Source of the DNA: an uncultured archaeon
Lineage (GTDB): Archaea > Nanobdellota > Nanobdellia > Pacearchaeales > GW2011-AR1
NCBI GenBank assembly: GCA_902385635.1
Contig: CABMGN010000005.1
Location: 1-51,370, forward strand
DNA: 51,370 bases
Direction: 5' to 3'
Below are positions 27,225 through 36,420 of the stretch, in pieces; within the stretch, counting starts at the first letter, position 1, and each line of letters opens with the position of its first letter. Under the pieces are notes generated by a model. That model did no database searches, was not told the DNA's origin, and worked only from the letters and a program-made list of their open reading frames with translations. The position numbers were made by a program, and so were the translations under genes.

Positions 27225-27848
27225 ATGAAAACATTATTTATCCCAACAAAGAGAAAAATTTCTTTGGATGAAAACCTTCTGGCCAAGATTTCAAAAAAAC
27301 TACCCTCAAATATCTATCTCTCTTATTCTATCCAATTCCAAGATGTCGCTAAAAGAGTTAAGGAAGTCCTTGAAAAAGATCATAAGATAACTGGCTTTAG
27401 CCAAATTCTTGGTTGTACTATTCCTAAAATGCAAAAAGGAACAGAAGCAGCTCTTTTAGTTGGTTCTGGTAAATTTCATGCAGTCTCTCTGGCTTACGAG
27501 TCAAAACTCCCGGTCTTTATATTTGAACCAAACTACTTAGAAAAAATATCTGAATTTGATGTATGGGAGTTTGAGAAAAAGAAAAAAGGAGCTTACGCTA
27601 AATTTTTGATTTCTAACAAAATAGGTATTATTATTTCAACAAAGCCTGGCCAGGAAAAGCTTTCTTTCGCTTTAAGATCTAAAAAATCACTTAAAAACAA
27701 AAAACCCTATTTATTTATTACAAATGAGATAACTCCTGCAGAATTTGAAAACTTTTCGGATATAGAAAGCTGGGTTAACACAAGTTGCCCTAGAATGGAT
27801 ATGGCAGACTCAAGAATAGTTAATATTAAAGAAATTCTTAGACACTAG
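27225..27848 (+). CDS. Dph2-like diphthamide synthesis protein, short form
   Basis: QILGCT...ALLVGSGKFHAVSLA...NTSCPRMDMAD match Dph2 domains 2-3; domain-1 GACD region missing. Confidence 0.8.
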   Translation: MKTLFIPTKRKISLDENLLAKISKKLPSNIYLSYSIQFQDVAKRVKEVLEKDHKITGFSQILGCTIPKMQKGTEAALLVGSGKFHAVSLAYESKLPVFIFEPNYLEKISEFDVWEFEKKKKGAYAKFLISNKIGIIISTKPGQEKLSFALRSKKSLKNKKPYLFITNEITPAEFENFSDIESWVNTSCPRMDMADSRIVNIKEILRH

Positions 27849-28266
27849 CTGTTGAGAAGACAGTTTTAAGAGCCACTATTATTGTTGCAGGTACAAATAA
27901 TACTAGTAGTGCAGCGAAAATACATACCGCAACCTTTCCTGCCTCTATCCCTATAATCGCTACAGACAAGCTGTCCATACCAAATTTGCTAACAATTACT
28001 AAAGCAACCCCTGCAATTAAGAATGTCTGAGTTTCTTTTCCTACAACATTAGCAAACCCGATAATAATCCCTATAATTGCGAGAATAGCGTATATCCAAT
28101 TACTGAAGATAGTAAACTGCGGAGAGGAAATTACTGCGGTTGCAACTCCAATCGCTATTGCAAGAATTACTCCTATAAGAAAAGACCATGCACCAACACT
28201 ATTTTCTTTAGACTTAATCCCCATTGTTTTTTGTATTCGGTAAAATATATAAAAGTTGTTATGCAT
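27838..28266 (-). CDS. Small multi-TM hypothetical protein
   Basis: About four hydrophobic helices; likely start MGIKSKEN. Confidence 0.65.
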   Translation of the reverse strand: MHNNFYIFYRIQKTMGIKSKENSVGAWSFLIGVILAIAIGVATAVISSPQFTIFSNWIYAILAIIGIIIGFANVVGKETQTFLIAGVALVIVSKFGMDSLSVAIIGIEAGKVAVCIFAALLVLFVPATIIVALKTVFSTASV

Positions 28267-28302
28267 TATGTTTCACTATAGAATTAATACATATGCTTGA
28301 CA

Positions 28303-28321
28303 ATAGAAATATTTATAAACC
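28303..28321 (+). promoter_or_regulatory. Strong archaeal promoter element GAAATATTTATAAAC (BRE+TATA)
   Basis: Same 15-mer recurs upstream of SepF and the 38970 Tat protein, and precedes this surface protein. Confidence 0.6.
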
Positions 28322-28346
28322 ATAGTAACTGCGCAATGACACAACA

Positions 28347-29948
28347 ATGAAAAATAAAACACAAGCTTTGTTCGCAGGGAGTGTTCTAGCTTTAGTTTTC
28401 TTATTAACTTTCGCTAGTGCTGCTTCATTTAGTGTTTCTCAAACCTCAATTTCCTTTACACCTTCAGTTACAGCCCAGGCTTTTACAATAACTTTAAACA
28501 ATCAGTCTGAAACAAAAAACTTCACTCTTTCACCTATGGCTATAACTGGTGAAAATGGATATGTTGCTGTTTTCTCACATTCGGGAAGTTTGGAGAATAT
28601 AAGCACTTCAACAATAACTATTACCCCCACTGCAGCTATAGATTATACTAAGTTTTCTTTCGGAAAAACTTATACCTCTACTTTTTTAGTATCTAACGCT
28701 CAAAACGTTTCAGACAATCAAACAATCTCATTAAAAGTTGATAATACCCAATTTTGTTCTTACGGGAATACTCTGGGTTCAAACTTCCAAATTTCTGATC
28801 TCTCTTTTAACAATGAAGGAAAGTTTGGAGATGATGATGTTTGGTATCCTTTAACTGAAGTTAAGGTTGAACTTACTGTAGAAAATAACGCAGATTATGA
28901 TGTGCAAGATGCTGAAATAAGGTGGGCTCTTTATTCTAACACTGGTAAATTAATAATGGACGGAAAAGAATCTAAGGTTGATGTTGACAGCGATGACGAA
29001 CAAACTGTTTCATTCACAATAAAATTAGACGAAAACCTAGATGATCTTAATGACGGGACTTACACTTTTTATGTTAAAGCAACAGGAAAAGCAGATTTAG
29101 ATACCGGTTCTGAAACTGTTTGTACAGAAGATTCAGATTCTGTAGAGGTAGTGGTTGAAAATGACTTTGTTATTTTAGATAACCTTGAGTATCAAAACGA
29201 TACAAGTTGCGGTTCTGACTTACAAATCACTGCCGATGCATTTAACATTGGTTCTGATAAACAAACAGATGTTTATGTGAGAGTTCACAACTCAGAACTT
29301 GGAATAAACCAAAATGTTCAGCTTGGGGATATTAAATCTATGGACTCGGAGCTATTTTCCTTCCTTTATACAATCCCCTCAAATATAACTGCAAAAACTT
29401 ATGCAATCCAATTGGATGTCTACGATGATGGAGATGACATATACAAGAACAATGATGATGAGGAAGCAACATATGTTGTCCCAGTTTCTGTTAGTGGGTG
29501 TGCTCCTTCAATAACAGGTATTGTTTCTGGGGGAGATGTTCAATCTGGAGGAAATGCCGGAAAGGACTTAGTTGTAAAGGTTTCAGTTACAAATACTGGA
29601 AAGGCTTTAACTACTTACACAGTAAACCCCACATCTTACTCAGACTGGGCTAGTTCAGTTACTCTAGATCAGAGCACTATTGTAGTATCTCCCGGCCAGT
29701 CAAAAGATATTTTACTAACATTCAAAACTAAAACTGTTGAAACAGGAGAGTACAATTTTAATGTCGAGCTTGCAGCAAGCGGAAAAACAATTGCAACACA
29801 GCCATTCCAAGTATCTCTTGACAATAGTTCATGGTTCGGAGACTTTAACGGTTTCGGAGACAACTGGTACTTATGGGTAATTGGTGCTTTGAATGTAATC
29901 TTAGTACTGATAATCATAATTGTGGCTGTTAGAGTTGCAAGAAGATAA
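28347..29948 (+). CDS. Secreted beta-rich surface (putative S-layer/CARDB-like) protein with C-terminal TM-basic tail
   Basis: Signal peptide MKNKTQALFAGSVLALVFLLTFASA; C-terminus WYLWVIGALNVILVLIIIIVAVRVARR. Confidence 0.75.
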   Translation: MKNKTQALFAGSVLALVFLLTFASAASFSVSQTSISFTPSVTAQAFTITLNNQSETKNFTLSPMAITGENGYVAVFSHSGSLENISTSTITITPTAAIDYTKFSFGKTYTSTFLVSNAQNVSDNQTISLKVDNTQFCSYGNTLGSNFQISDLSFNNEGKFGDDDVWYPLTEVKVELTVENNADYDVQDAEIRWALYSNTGKLIMDGKESKVDVDSDDEQTVSFTIKLDENLDDLNDGTYTFYVKATGKADLDTGSETVCTEDSDSVEVVVENDFVILDNLEYQNDTSCGSDLQITADAFNIGSDKQTDVYVRVHNSELGINQNVQLGDIKSMDSELFSFLYTIPSNITAKTYAIQLDVYDDGDDIYKNNDDEEATYVVPVSVSGCAPSITGIVSGGDVQSGGNAGKDLVVKVSVTNTGKALTTYTVNPTSYSDWASSVTLDQSTIVVSPGQSKDILLTFKTKTVETGEYNFNVELAASGKTIATQPFQVSLDNSSWFGDFNGFGDNWYLWVIGALNVILVLIIIIVAVRVARR

Positions 29949-29962
29949 TTTTTCTTTTACTT

Positions 29963-30595
29963 TTATCTTTCCCCATAAAACATTTTTTCATATATTCTAG
30001 ACCAGAATCTTTTTCTGTTTTCCATATCTACAACTATCCACCCAATTGTAAACCCTAAAGCTCCCCCAACTAAAACATCACTTAAAAAGTGCAATCCAAA
30101 ATAGACTCTTGAGAATGCTACAAGAACAGCGAAGATTATCCATAAAAAACTTATTTTTCTAAACTCTTTGAATAGTATTGGAATTGCTGCAAAAACCATC
30201 ATGGTTTGTAATGACGGGAATGAAAAATTCCAAGTAGTAAAACTAGGATTGGCGAGAATAGGCATTAATTCAGTAAGTCCTTGCTGAAAGGGTCTTAATC
30301 TTTGAACACCAAATTTCAAAAGAAAGCCCAAAGCAACAGAAAAACCAAGAGCGACCCACAGGGGTAAAATCCACTTCCTTTTATGTTCTTGCCAGAGAAA
30401 AAAAACAGGTAAGACAAAGAAGATAATCAATTCTGAACTAACAAAAGTTATTCCTAAAAGGATATCCATCAATAGACCAATGTTTACTGACTGTATGTAA
30501 ATCAATATCTGCCCGTCAAAGTAAAAACTAAAGAGAATTAAAACAGCTAGGACTACTCCGACTAGTAGAACTATCTCCCCTCTTTTCTTATTCAT
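29963..30595 (-). CDS. PAP2-family phosphatase
   Basis: LKFGVQRLRPF...FSFPSLQTMMVFA...SRVYFGLHFLSDVLVGGALG. Confidence 0.88.
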   Translation of the reverse strand: MNKKRGEIVLLVGVVLAVLILFSFYFDGQILIYIQSVNIGLLMDILLGITFVSSELIIFFVLPVFFLWQEHKRKWILPLWVALGFSVALGFLLKFGVQRLRPFQQGLTELMPILANPSFTTWNFSFPSLQTMMVFAAIPILFKEFRKISFLWIIFAVLVAFSRVYFGLHFLSDVLVGGALGFTIGWIVVDMENRKRFWSRIYEKMFYGER

Positions 30596-30643
30596 GATTT
30601 ATTGAGTCTCAAATTATTTAAATAGGTTTCTCATGTCTAGTTT

Positions 30644-31174
30644 ATGAATTCAAAAACAAAAGAGTACTCATCTCTATTGATTAGGTATATAATTCTTCTT
30701 CTAGCCCCCTTAGGAAATCTCATAATTTTTTATACAATCTTTACTCCTTTAACCCTTTACCTCTCTTATTTCTTCATTAATCTATTTTTTGAAACTTCAT
30801 TATACAATTCATATCTCTTTTTTGGGACTAACGCAATAAACATGATCCCTGCCTGTGTGGCCGGGGCCGCTTATTACTTACTTTTAATACTAAACTTATC
30901 AACCCGAGAGATCCCTTTACAGAAACGGATACTTCTCTTAATAAGCTCTTTTGCAAGCTTTTTGATACTTAATTCCTTAAGAATATTTTTCCTAGCGCTA
31001 CTTCTTAACTATAGCTTAGCCTACTTTAATGCTCTACATTTATTTTTTTGGTACATTATGAGCACTCTTTTTGTTGTAATAATCTGGTTTGTCCATGTTA
31101 AATTATTTAAAATAAAAGCAATCCCTATTTATTCAGACCTATTAAAATTAAAAAAAGTACTATATAAACAATGA
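30644..31174 (+). CDS. Archaeosortase/exosortase family protein
   Basis: Multi-TM; catalytic-like MIPACVAGAAYYLL (Cys), LNSLRIFFLALLL (Arg), ALHLFFWYIMSTLF (His). Confidence 0.8.
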   Translation: MNSKTKEYSSLLIRYIILLLAPLGNLIIFYTIFTPLTLYLSYFFINLFFETSLYNSYLFFGTNAINMIPACVAGAAYYLLLILNLSTREIPLQKRILLLISSFASFLILNSLRIFFLALLLNYSLAYFNALHLFFWYIMSTLFVVIIWFVHVKLFKIKAIPIYSDLLKLKKVLYKQ

Positions 31175-31797
31175 TCTCTGAATTTTTCCAATTTTTGATG
31201 CACTTAGATGTAAACCTTCTCTTGCTTGTGCAATCTTATGGGATTATAATATACCCTTTGTTGTTTATTGTCCTTTTTTGTGAAACGGGGCTTGTTGTTG
31301 CCCCATTTCTCCCCGGGGATTCTTTGCTCTTTGCTGCTGGAACTTTAGCAGCAGTTGGGGCTCTAAACCTTTGGATAGTTCTTTTCATTCTTCTATTTGC
31401 AGCAATTATTGGAGATTCTGTTAATTACTCTATCGGGAAATTTGCAGGTAGAAAATTAATAGAAAAGAACTATATTAAAGAAGCATATATACAAAAAACA
31501 GAACACTTCTACGAAAAATACGGAAATAAAACAATTGTGATAGCAAGATTTATGCCAATTATTCGTACTTTTGCACCATTTATTGCGGGTGTTGGAAGAA
31601 TGAACTACACAAAGTTTTTGTTCTACAACATCCTAGGTGCAGTTATGTGGGTACTTCTCTTTGTTCTAGGGGGATTTTTCTTCGGAAATATACCTTTGAT
31701 TAAAGAGCACTTCAGTTTAGTTATTTTGTTAATTATTATAATATCAATAGTTCCTGCAGTGATAGACTTTGTTAGATACAAATTTAGTAAGAACTAA
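31171..31797 (+). CDS. DedA family (VTT domain) membrane protein
   Basis: FCETGLVVAPFLPGDSLLFAAGTLA, GDSVNYSIGKFAGRK, FMPIIRTFAPFIAGVGRM. Confidence 0.92.
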   Translation: MISEFFQFLMHLDVNLLLLVQSYGIIIYPLLFIVLFCETGLVVAPFLPGDSLLFAAGTLAAVGALNLWIVLFILLFAAIIGDSVNYSIGKFAGRKLIEKNYIKEAYIQKTEHFYEKYGNKTIVIARFMPIIRTFAPFIAGVGRMNYTKFLFYNILGAVMWVLLFVLGGFFFGNIPLIKEHFSLVILLIIIISIVPAVIDFVRYKFSKN

Positions 31798-32522
31798 TTG
31801 GACGCCTGTTTCTTTGCTTCTGCTTTTAGCTCAATTAAATCTTCTACAATAAACTTCTCTGTTCCTTCAAGAATTTCACAATTACTTATATGTATAGTAT
31901 AACAGTTTTGTGAATTTTGCACAATTTTTGTTTCATTTGAGGGGTCTATCTCTAGAAAGATATACCTTCCTTGGGGATCACAAGTCGCATTCTTATCTTG
32001 TACAACATCAACTGCTAACCCATCCTGTAAAAATTGTGCTAAATTTGCAATAGAAATAACCCCTGCCCCACCGCACTGGAAGTCATCAGTCACATTAAGT
32101 ACTAAAACATCTTTTAGATTTATTCTTTCTCCTTCAAAGGGGATTTTATCTAAGTCTTTAGGATTGGTTCTTACATATAAATTAAAGTTCTTCCACTCTC
32201 CATTAATGTACGTGGGAAATTGTGTTTTATAAAAAGTAATTTCTCCTGCTTTAACCTTCTCAAATTCTAATCCTTCATAGGTAAAGTGTTTAGATGCTTC
32301 AGCTAATAAAATAACAGCAATAAACGCGATGATGAAAAAGCCTACCCCAATAAGGATATTTTTTAAAACTTTATTATAATCTTTTTTCTCTTCAATCCCC
32401 GAAGGAACTTTTTCTTTTCCTTCCACAACTATCTCTTCTTCTTTTTCCCCCTTTTTTATATCAAATACTTCGGTTACTTTTTCTGTATCTTTCTTTTCTG
32501 TTCTCTTTTTTTTAATAGCCAT
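31794..32522 (-). CDS. Single-TM envelope protein, paralogue of 32532..33116
   Basis: Charged N-terminus, TM, F-x-Y/F-x-G-x-E/V-F extracellular domain. Confidence 0.65.
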   Translation of the reverse strand: MAIKKKRTEKKDTEKVTEVFDIKKGEKEEEIVVEGKEKVPSGIEEKKDYNKVLKNILIGVGFFIIAFIAVILLAEASKHFTYEGLEFEKVKAGEITFYKTQFPTYINGEWKNFNLYVRTNPKDLDKIPFEGERINLKDVLVLNVTDDFQCGGAGVISIANLAQFLQDGLAVDVVQDKNATCDPQGRYIFLEIDPSNETKIVQNSQNCYTIHISNCEILEGTEKFIVEDLIELKAEAKKQASN

Positions 32523-32531
32523 TTTATATAT

Positions 32532-33116
32532 TTACTTTATTCCAAATAGTTTAAATAAGTATTCATCAGTTATTTCTAGAATCTTTTCTGGGGTCGAATT
32601 TATTAAGACACAAGATTGATTTTGAGTTAATGTTGATTGGCTTGTGCTGGAATATCTTATTATTATGAAATTGTTTGAACAATCTTTTACCGGAATTTCT
32701 GAACTGCAGTTTTCATCTTTTGGACAAGCTTGCTGTATTCTTTCAACAATGTTATTAGACTGAGGATCAAGGTTTCTATATATTTCTACTTCTGCTTCCC
32801 TACTTTCCGAATAAAGATACAACGGTTTATTCTGGTAATTTGTTATATCCTTTACTTCTGCAGATGTATTCTCTGTCTGGAGTGGATTATAAAATGAAAC
32901 GAGGTTAAATCCCCCACTTTGCGAGAACCATAATCCATTAGACTGCTGGAATTCAACTCCATTAAACACTATTTTCTGGCTTTTTTGTTTTCCAAAAGAG
33001 TCCACAACAATTGCAAATGAGCTTCCTAACATTACTACAATTAAAACAATTCCAATAATCCACTGGTTTCTCCTCTGTTTTTTCTTTACCTGTGCTTCTG
33101 TTTCTATATTTCTCAT
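32532..33116 (-). CDS. Single-TM envelope protein, paralogue of 31794..32522
   Basis: Charged N-terminus, TM, VFNGVEFQ..., C-terminal SCVLINSTPEKILEITDEYLFKLFG resembles NCEILEGTEKFIVEDLIELK. Confidence 0.65.
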   Translation of the reverse strand: MRNIETEAQVKKKQRRNQWIIGIVLIVVMLGSSFAIVVDSFGKQKSQKIVFNGVEFQQSNGLWFSQSGGFNLVSFYNPLQTENTSAEVKDITNYQNKPLYLYSESREAEVEIYRNLDPQSNNIVERIQQACPKDENCSSEIPVKDCSNNFIIIRYSSTSQSTLTQNQSCVLINSTPEKILEITDEYLFKLFGIK

Positions 33117-33210
33117 CGTACTTCCTTAAAGAAGCTAGATTAGGTATAAAAACTTTGTGATAATAAATACAAAAACACCGTCGATAATTACGGGACCCCA
33201 GTCATAAAGT

Positions 33211-33239
33211 TAAAAAAAAGAAAGAAAAAAAGAAAAAGT
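33211..33239 (-). terminator. U-rich archaeal terminator after the S-layer gene
   Basis: 29-nt A/G tract on + (T/C tract on - strand) about 20 nt past the S-layer stop. Confidence 0.6.
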
Positions 33240-33258
33240 AAAAATTGTTTTAGCTTAT

Positions 33259-35682
33259 TTAAGCCGCAGTTACATCAACTGTTCCTGTAGCACTAACTGT
33301 TCCAACGTATTTCTTACCTGCTGCAGTGTCTACTGTCTTCTCAAGTAAATAAGAAGCAGCAGCTGTTGTATCAGCAGCATTGTAACCAGCAACAACTAAC
33401 GCAGTCTTTCCAGCTGTAAATTTATCAGCGTAAGATGCGATTAGGAATTGTCCAGCTCCAACACCAGTACTTGTTGTGAATTCAGATTCACAATAAGCAC
33501 TGCCAAGAACGTCAGCAGTTGCAGAGTTAATACAGCTACCACCTACAAGGATAACATTTCTTCCTTGCCATGATGCTTTTTCAGCATCAGTAAATATCAT
33601 ATTTCCTACTTCACCCATTGTTGAAGTTGGAGCAGTGACGAATACATTAGCGTAAACTTCACCTTTGTGATATTCTACATTAGCATAGTAAGCGTTGCTA
33701 TCTGTCTTGTCCCAAGTGATTTTTGAGGCTAGTGGAGTAATCATGTATGCTTCCCATACTTTTGTTCCAGTACCTGTCTCTTGGAATGTAGCTCCTCTTG
33801 CGTCTACAGCACTAACAGTAACTCTCTTAGATGGAGATGATCCTCCTGAACCATCAACAGTCATGTTGAATGGTTTATTATCTAAGCTTCCATACTGATC
33901 AGCTTCACCCATCCATAAAAGGAATCCTCCCACGTGATGTCCATCACTAATGTAAGAGGCATTTGTGCTACTAAGGTATATTTGTCCCTTAGAAGTATTA
34001 AATGAGGCGTATTGTCCATCAGCAGTAGAGTACGGTAAGTAAACCTTCAATCCATCTTTTGTATAAAGAGTATTGAAAGAACCTCCTGAGTTAATTGTAG
34101 CAGTAACCCATCTATCTGTAGAGTTGTAACCAACACTACTAACAGTTATAGTTATACTTCCAATGTTACAAGATTGTCCTGCGTAAAGTGCTTCACACCT
34201 TACAGTACTTTCTCCCCCAATAGGCGCAGCAGTAACAAGGTTGGTTTCATTTCTTCCAACATCCTCATTGATATTCTTGAATCTTAAGTAGTAAGATTCA
34301 GAATCTCTGGTACTTGCCCATGAAGCAACAAAACCACTGTGGTAGTTATCGCTTGCTTTAAGGTCGTAGTAAGTAAGAGTTGTTTCGTTTGATGTAGCTA
34401 ATAATTCTGTAGCTGATTTACCAATACCTGTGATATTACCCGTTGTCTGGCTAATATATAAAAATGGAATAGAGTAATCTCCTTCCTTAAGTGTTGTTCT
34501 AAGAGACGCGTAGTCTGCTGCTAGATCAACCTTTGTCATTTCTTTATCAGGCATTGTTGTGTCAGACATAGAGAACTTAACTGCTTCAAAGCCAGGCATT
34601 ACTAATTCTGAGCCAGGATTTAGGAACTTTTTATCTCCTAATTTCCACTCAATAATTAATTTTTGCCAGCTAACTTTACTTGCAGTTCTACTAAATGTAA
34701 AGTAACCTGTTAGATCAGATATTATTTTATCGTTGATCTTAACATTACTTGCATCAGTAACCTCAAGCTTTCCTTTTCCTAAGCTGAATGATACCATCTT
34801 AGAACCACCTTGATAGTTCTGAACTAGAATGTCTCTTACACCAATGTAAGTTCCATCACCCAAGTTGTATGTATTAGCAGTGCTAGTCATTAACTCAGTT
34901 ACTACTTCAGTTCCGTCTGGCTTCTTAACTCTAAACTTAACTTGGTCTGTAGAAATGAAGTCAAGTGTGACATCATAACTTTTTCCACCAATAACTAATG
35001 TTTTAGTCTCTCCCTCACCTAATTGATCAGATGTAGCAGAATCTAAAAGAGTCATTTTAGCTGTAGAGTTTTTATAATCTAAGATATAGTATGTCTTACC
35101 TAGTATCTGGATGTTTCTATTCTCAAAGTCAGTTAAATCTGTACCTTGAGTAGCTTCTGGCATAGTATTGAATGTCAGAGTGTAGTTAACTACTGCTGCA
35201 TTTGCATTAACTTTGAATCCTAGTGTAGGAACATTGTTATTGAAGTCTGGATCTCTAAAGTGACTGAATGAGATGTTTCCAAGAACTAATTGTTGAGTAT
35301 ATTTGTACTCATCATTCTTAGCATTTCTGTAAACACCATCAGCTAGTAGAGTTGGAAGGTCAGTCTTTGTGATAGCACTTCCCCAAACGTCCTTTATTCC
35401 TGTACCAACATTGATTTTTGTTGAGGGCTTCTCAATTTTGAAGCTCTCTCCTGTTGGAGCGCCTCCTTCAGTAGTTACCTTAGTTTTAAGGTACTCATTT
35501 ATGTTAGTAACCGCAGCAACATCAGTTGAAGCAGCGTTAGCACCATAAACGATTGCTGTATTAGCAGCAGTACTATCTGAGAAAGGAGCTGGGAAATTAG
35601 CAGCGGCAGCCATAGCTGCACCAGAAACAACCATCAATCCGCTAGTAAGAACAGCTGAAATTTTCTTAAAGTTGAATTTCAT
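33259..35682 (-). CDS. S-layer protein
   Basis: Signal peptide and conserved N-terminus FPAPFSDSTAANTAIVYGANAASTDVAAVTNINEYL; C-terminal FLIASYADKFTAGKTALVVAGYNAADTTAAASYL, as in methanococcal-type S-layer proteins. Confidence 0.9.
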   Translation of the reverse strand: MKFNFKKISAVLTSGLMVVSGAAMAAAANFPAPFSDSTAANTAIVYGANAASTDVAAVTNINEYLKTKVTTEGGAPTGESFKIEKPSTKINVGTGIKDVWGSAITKTDLPTLLADGVYRNAKNDEYKYTQQLVLGNISFSHFRDPDFNNNVPTLGFKVNANAAVVNYTLTFNTMPEATQGTDLTDFENRNIQILGKTYYILDYKNSTAKMTLLDSATSDQLGEGETKTLVIGGKSYDVTLDFISTDQVKFRVKKPDGTEVVTELMTSTANTYNLGDGTYIGVRDILVQNYQGGSKMVSFSLGKGKLEVTDASNVKINDKIISDLTGYFTFSRTASKVSWQKLIIEWKLGDKKFLNPGSELVMPGFEAVKFSMSDTTMPDKEMTKVDLAADYASLRTTLKEGDYSIPFLYISQTTGNITGIGKSATELLATSNETTLTYYDLKASDNYHSGFVASWASTRDSESYYLRFKNINEDVGRNETNLVTAAPIGGESTVRCEALYAGQSCNIGSITITVSSVGYNSTDRWVTATINSGGSFNTLYTKDGLKVYLPYSTADGQYASFNTSKGQIYLSSTNASYISDGHHVGGFLLWMGEADQYGSLDNKPFNMTVDGSGGSSPSKRVTVSAVDARGATFQETGTGTKVWEAYMITPLASKITWDKTDSNAYYANVEYHKGEVYANVFVTAPTSTMGEVGNMIFTDAEKASWQGRNVILVGGSCINSATADVLGSAYCESEFTTSTGVGAGQFLIASYADKFTAGKTALVVAGYNAADTTAAASYLLEKTVDTAAGKKYVGTVSATGTVDVTAA

Positions 35683-35716
35683 ATTATTTTTATTTTTCCC
35701 TCCTTTTCACCTCTAT

Positions 35717-35742
35717 GAGTTATCACCGATGGTGATACACTC
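35717..35742 (-). promoter_or_regulatory. Perfect hairpin TATCACC-GAT-GGTGATA (extended by GAGT/ACTC) in S-layer leader
   Basis: Read directly; located 35-60 nt upstream of the S-layer ATG. Confidence 0.75.
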
Positions 35743-35790
35743 AACTCAAAAGCCATAGGGAAAACCTTATTCGTTGAGATGAATATAACC

Positions 35791-35834
35791 TTATACAAAC
35801 ATTATATTTGTATAAACCTAGCTTTTACGCTAGG
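35791..35834 (-). promoter_or_regulatory. Tandem inverted repeats TTATACAAA-cattata-TTTGTATAA and CCTAGC-ttttac-GCTAGG in S-layer upstream region
   Basis: Perfect 9-bp and 6-bp arms read directly. Confidence 0.7.
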
Positions 35835-36054
35835 ATCTTTTGTCCCCATGTAGTTCTTTCGAACGTAATTCATACAGCCAGGATTTCTTTAAAAACCTTA
35901 GCCTTTAGACTTGCTCTTTTTTACCTAAAAAACCGATTTTTAATGGTTTTATTTATAAAGCTTGCGCTGTTACTTACTTATTCAACACATTTAAGGTTAC
36001 CTCATCTCTTAGTAAAGAGAAACATATAAATATATCTATTCAATTTTAACATAT

Positions 36055-36420
36055 ATGGCTATAATTGGTAAAAAAGTACGAGAAATTACAATAAAAGAGT
36101 CTGATGGCTCATTGGGTATACTCCCGCTTAAAGCATTAGGACTAAAAAAAGAAGAGTATGATTTTTCGGGAGTTGCTGCTCTTAGAAAACTCTTAAGTAA
36201 GGAGCGAGTTAGAATGTTAAATATAATCAAAGAGCAAAAACCGGGATCTATTTATGATCTTGCTAAAAAACTTAATAGGGGATTCAAATCTGTTTTTGAG
36301 GATATTCAACTTCTTGAAAGGTTTGGTTTAATAGAATTAATAGCTGAAAAAAAGAATGGCAGAGTTAGACACAAGCCAATACTCATCTCAGATACACTTA
36401 CAATTCATTTATACCTTTAA
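36055..36420 (+). CDS. HTH transcriptional regulator (HVO_A0114/winged-helix-like)
   Basis: RVRMLNIIKEQKPGSIYDLAKKLNRGFKSVFEDIQLLERFGLIEL winged-helix pattern. Confidence 0.8.
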   Translation: MAIIGKKVREITIKESDGSLGILPLKALGLKKEEYDFSGVAALRKLLSKERVRMLNIIKEQKPGSIYDLAKKLNRGFKSVFEDIQLLERFGLIELIAEKKNGRVRHKPILISDTLTIHLYL

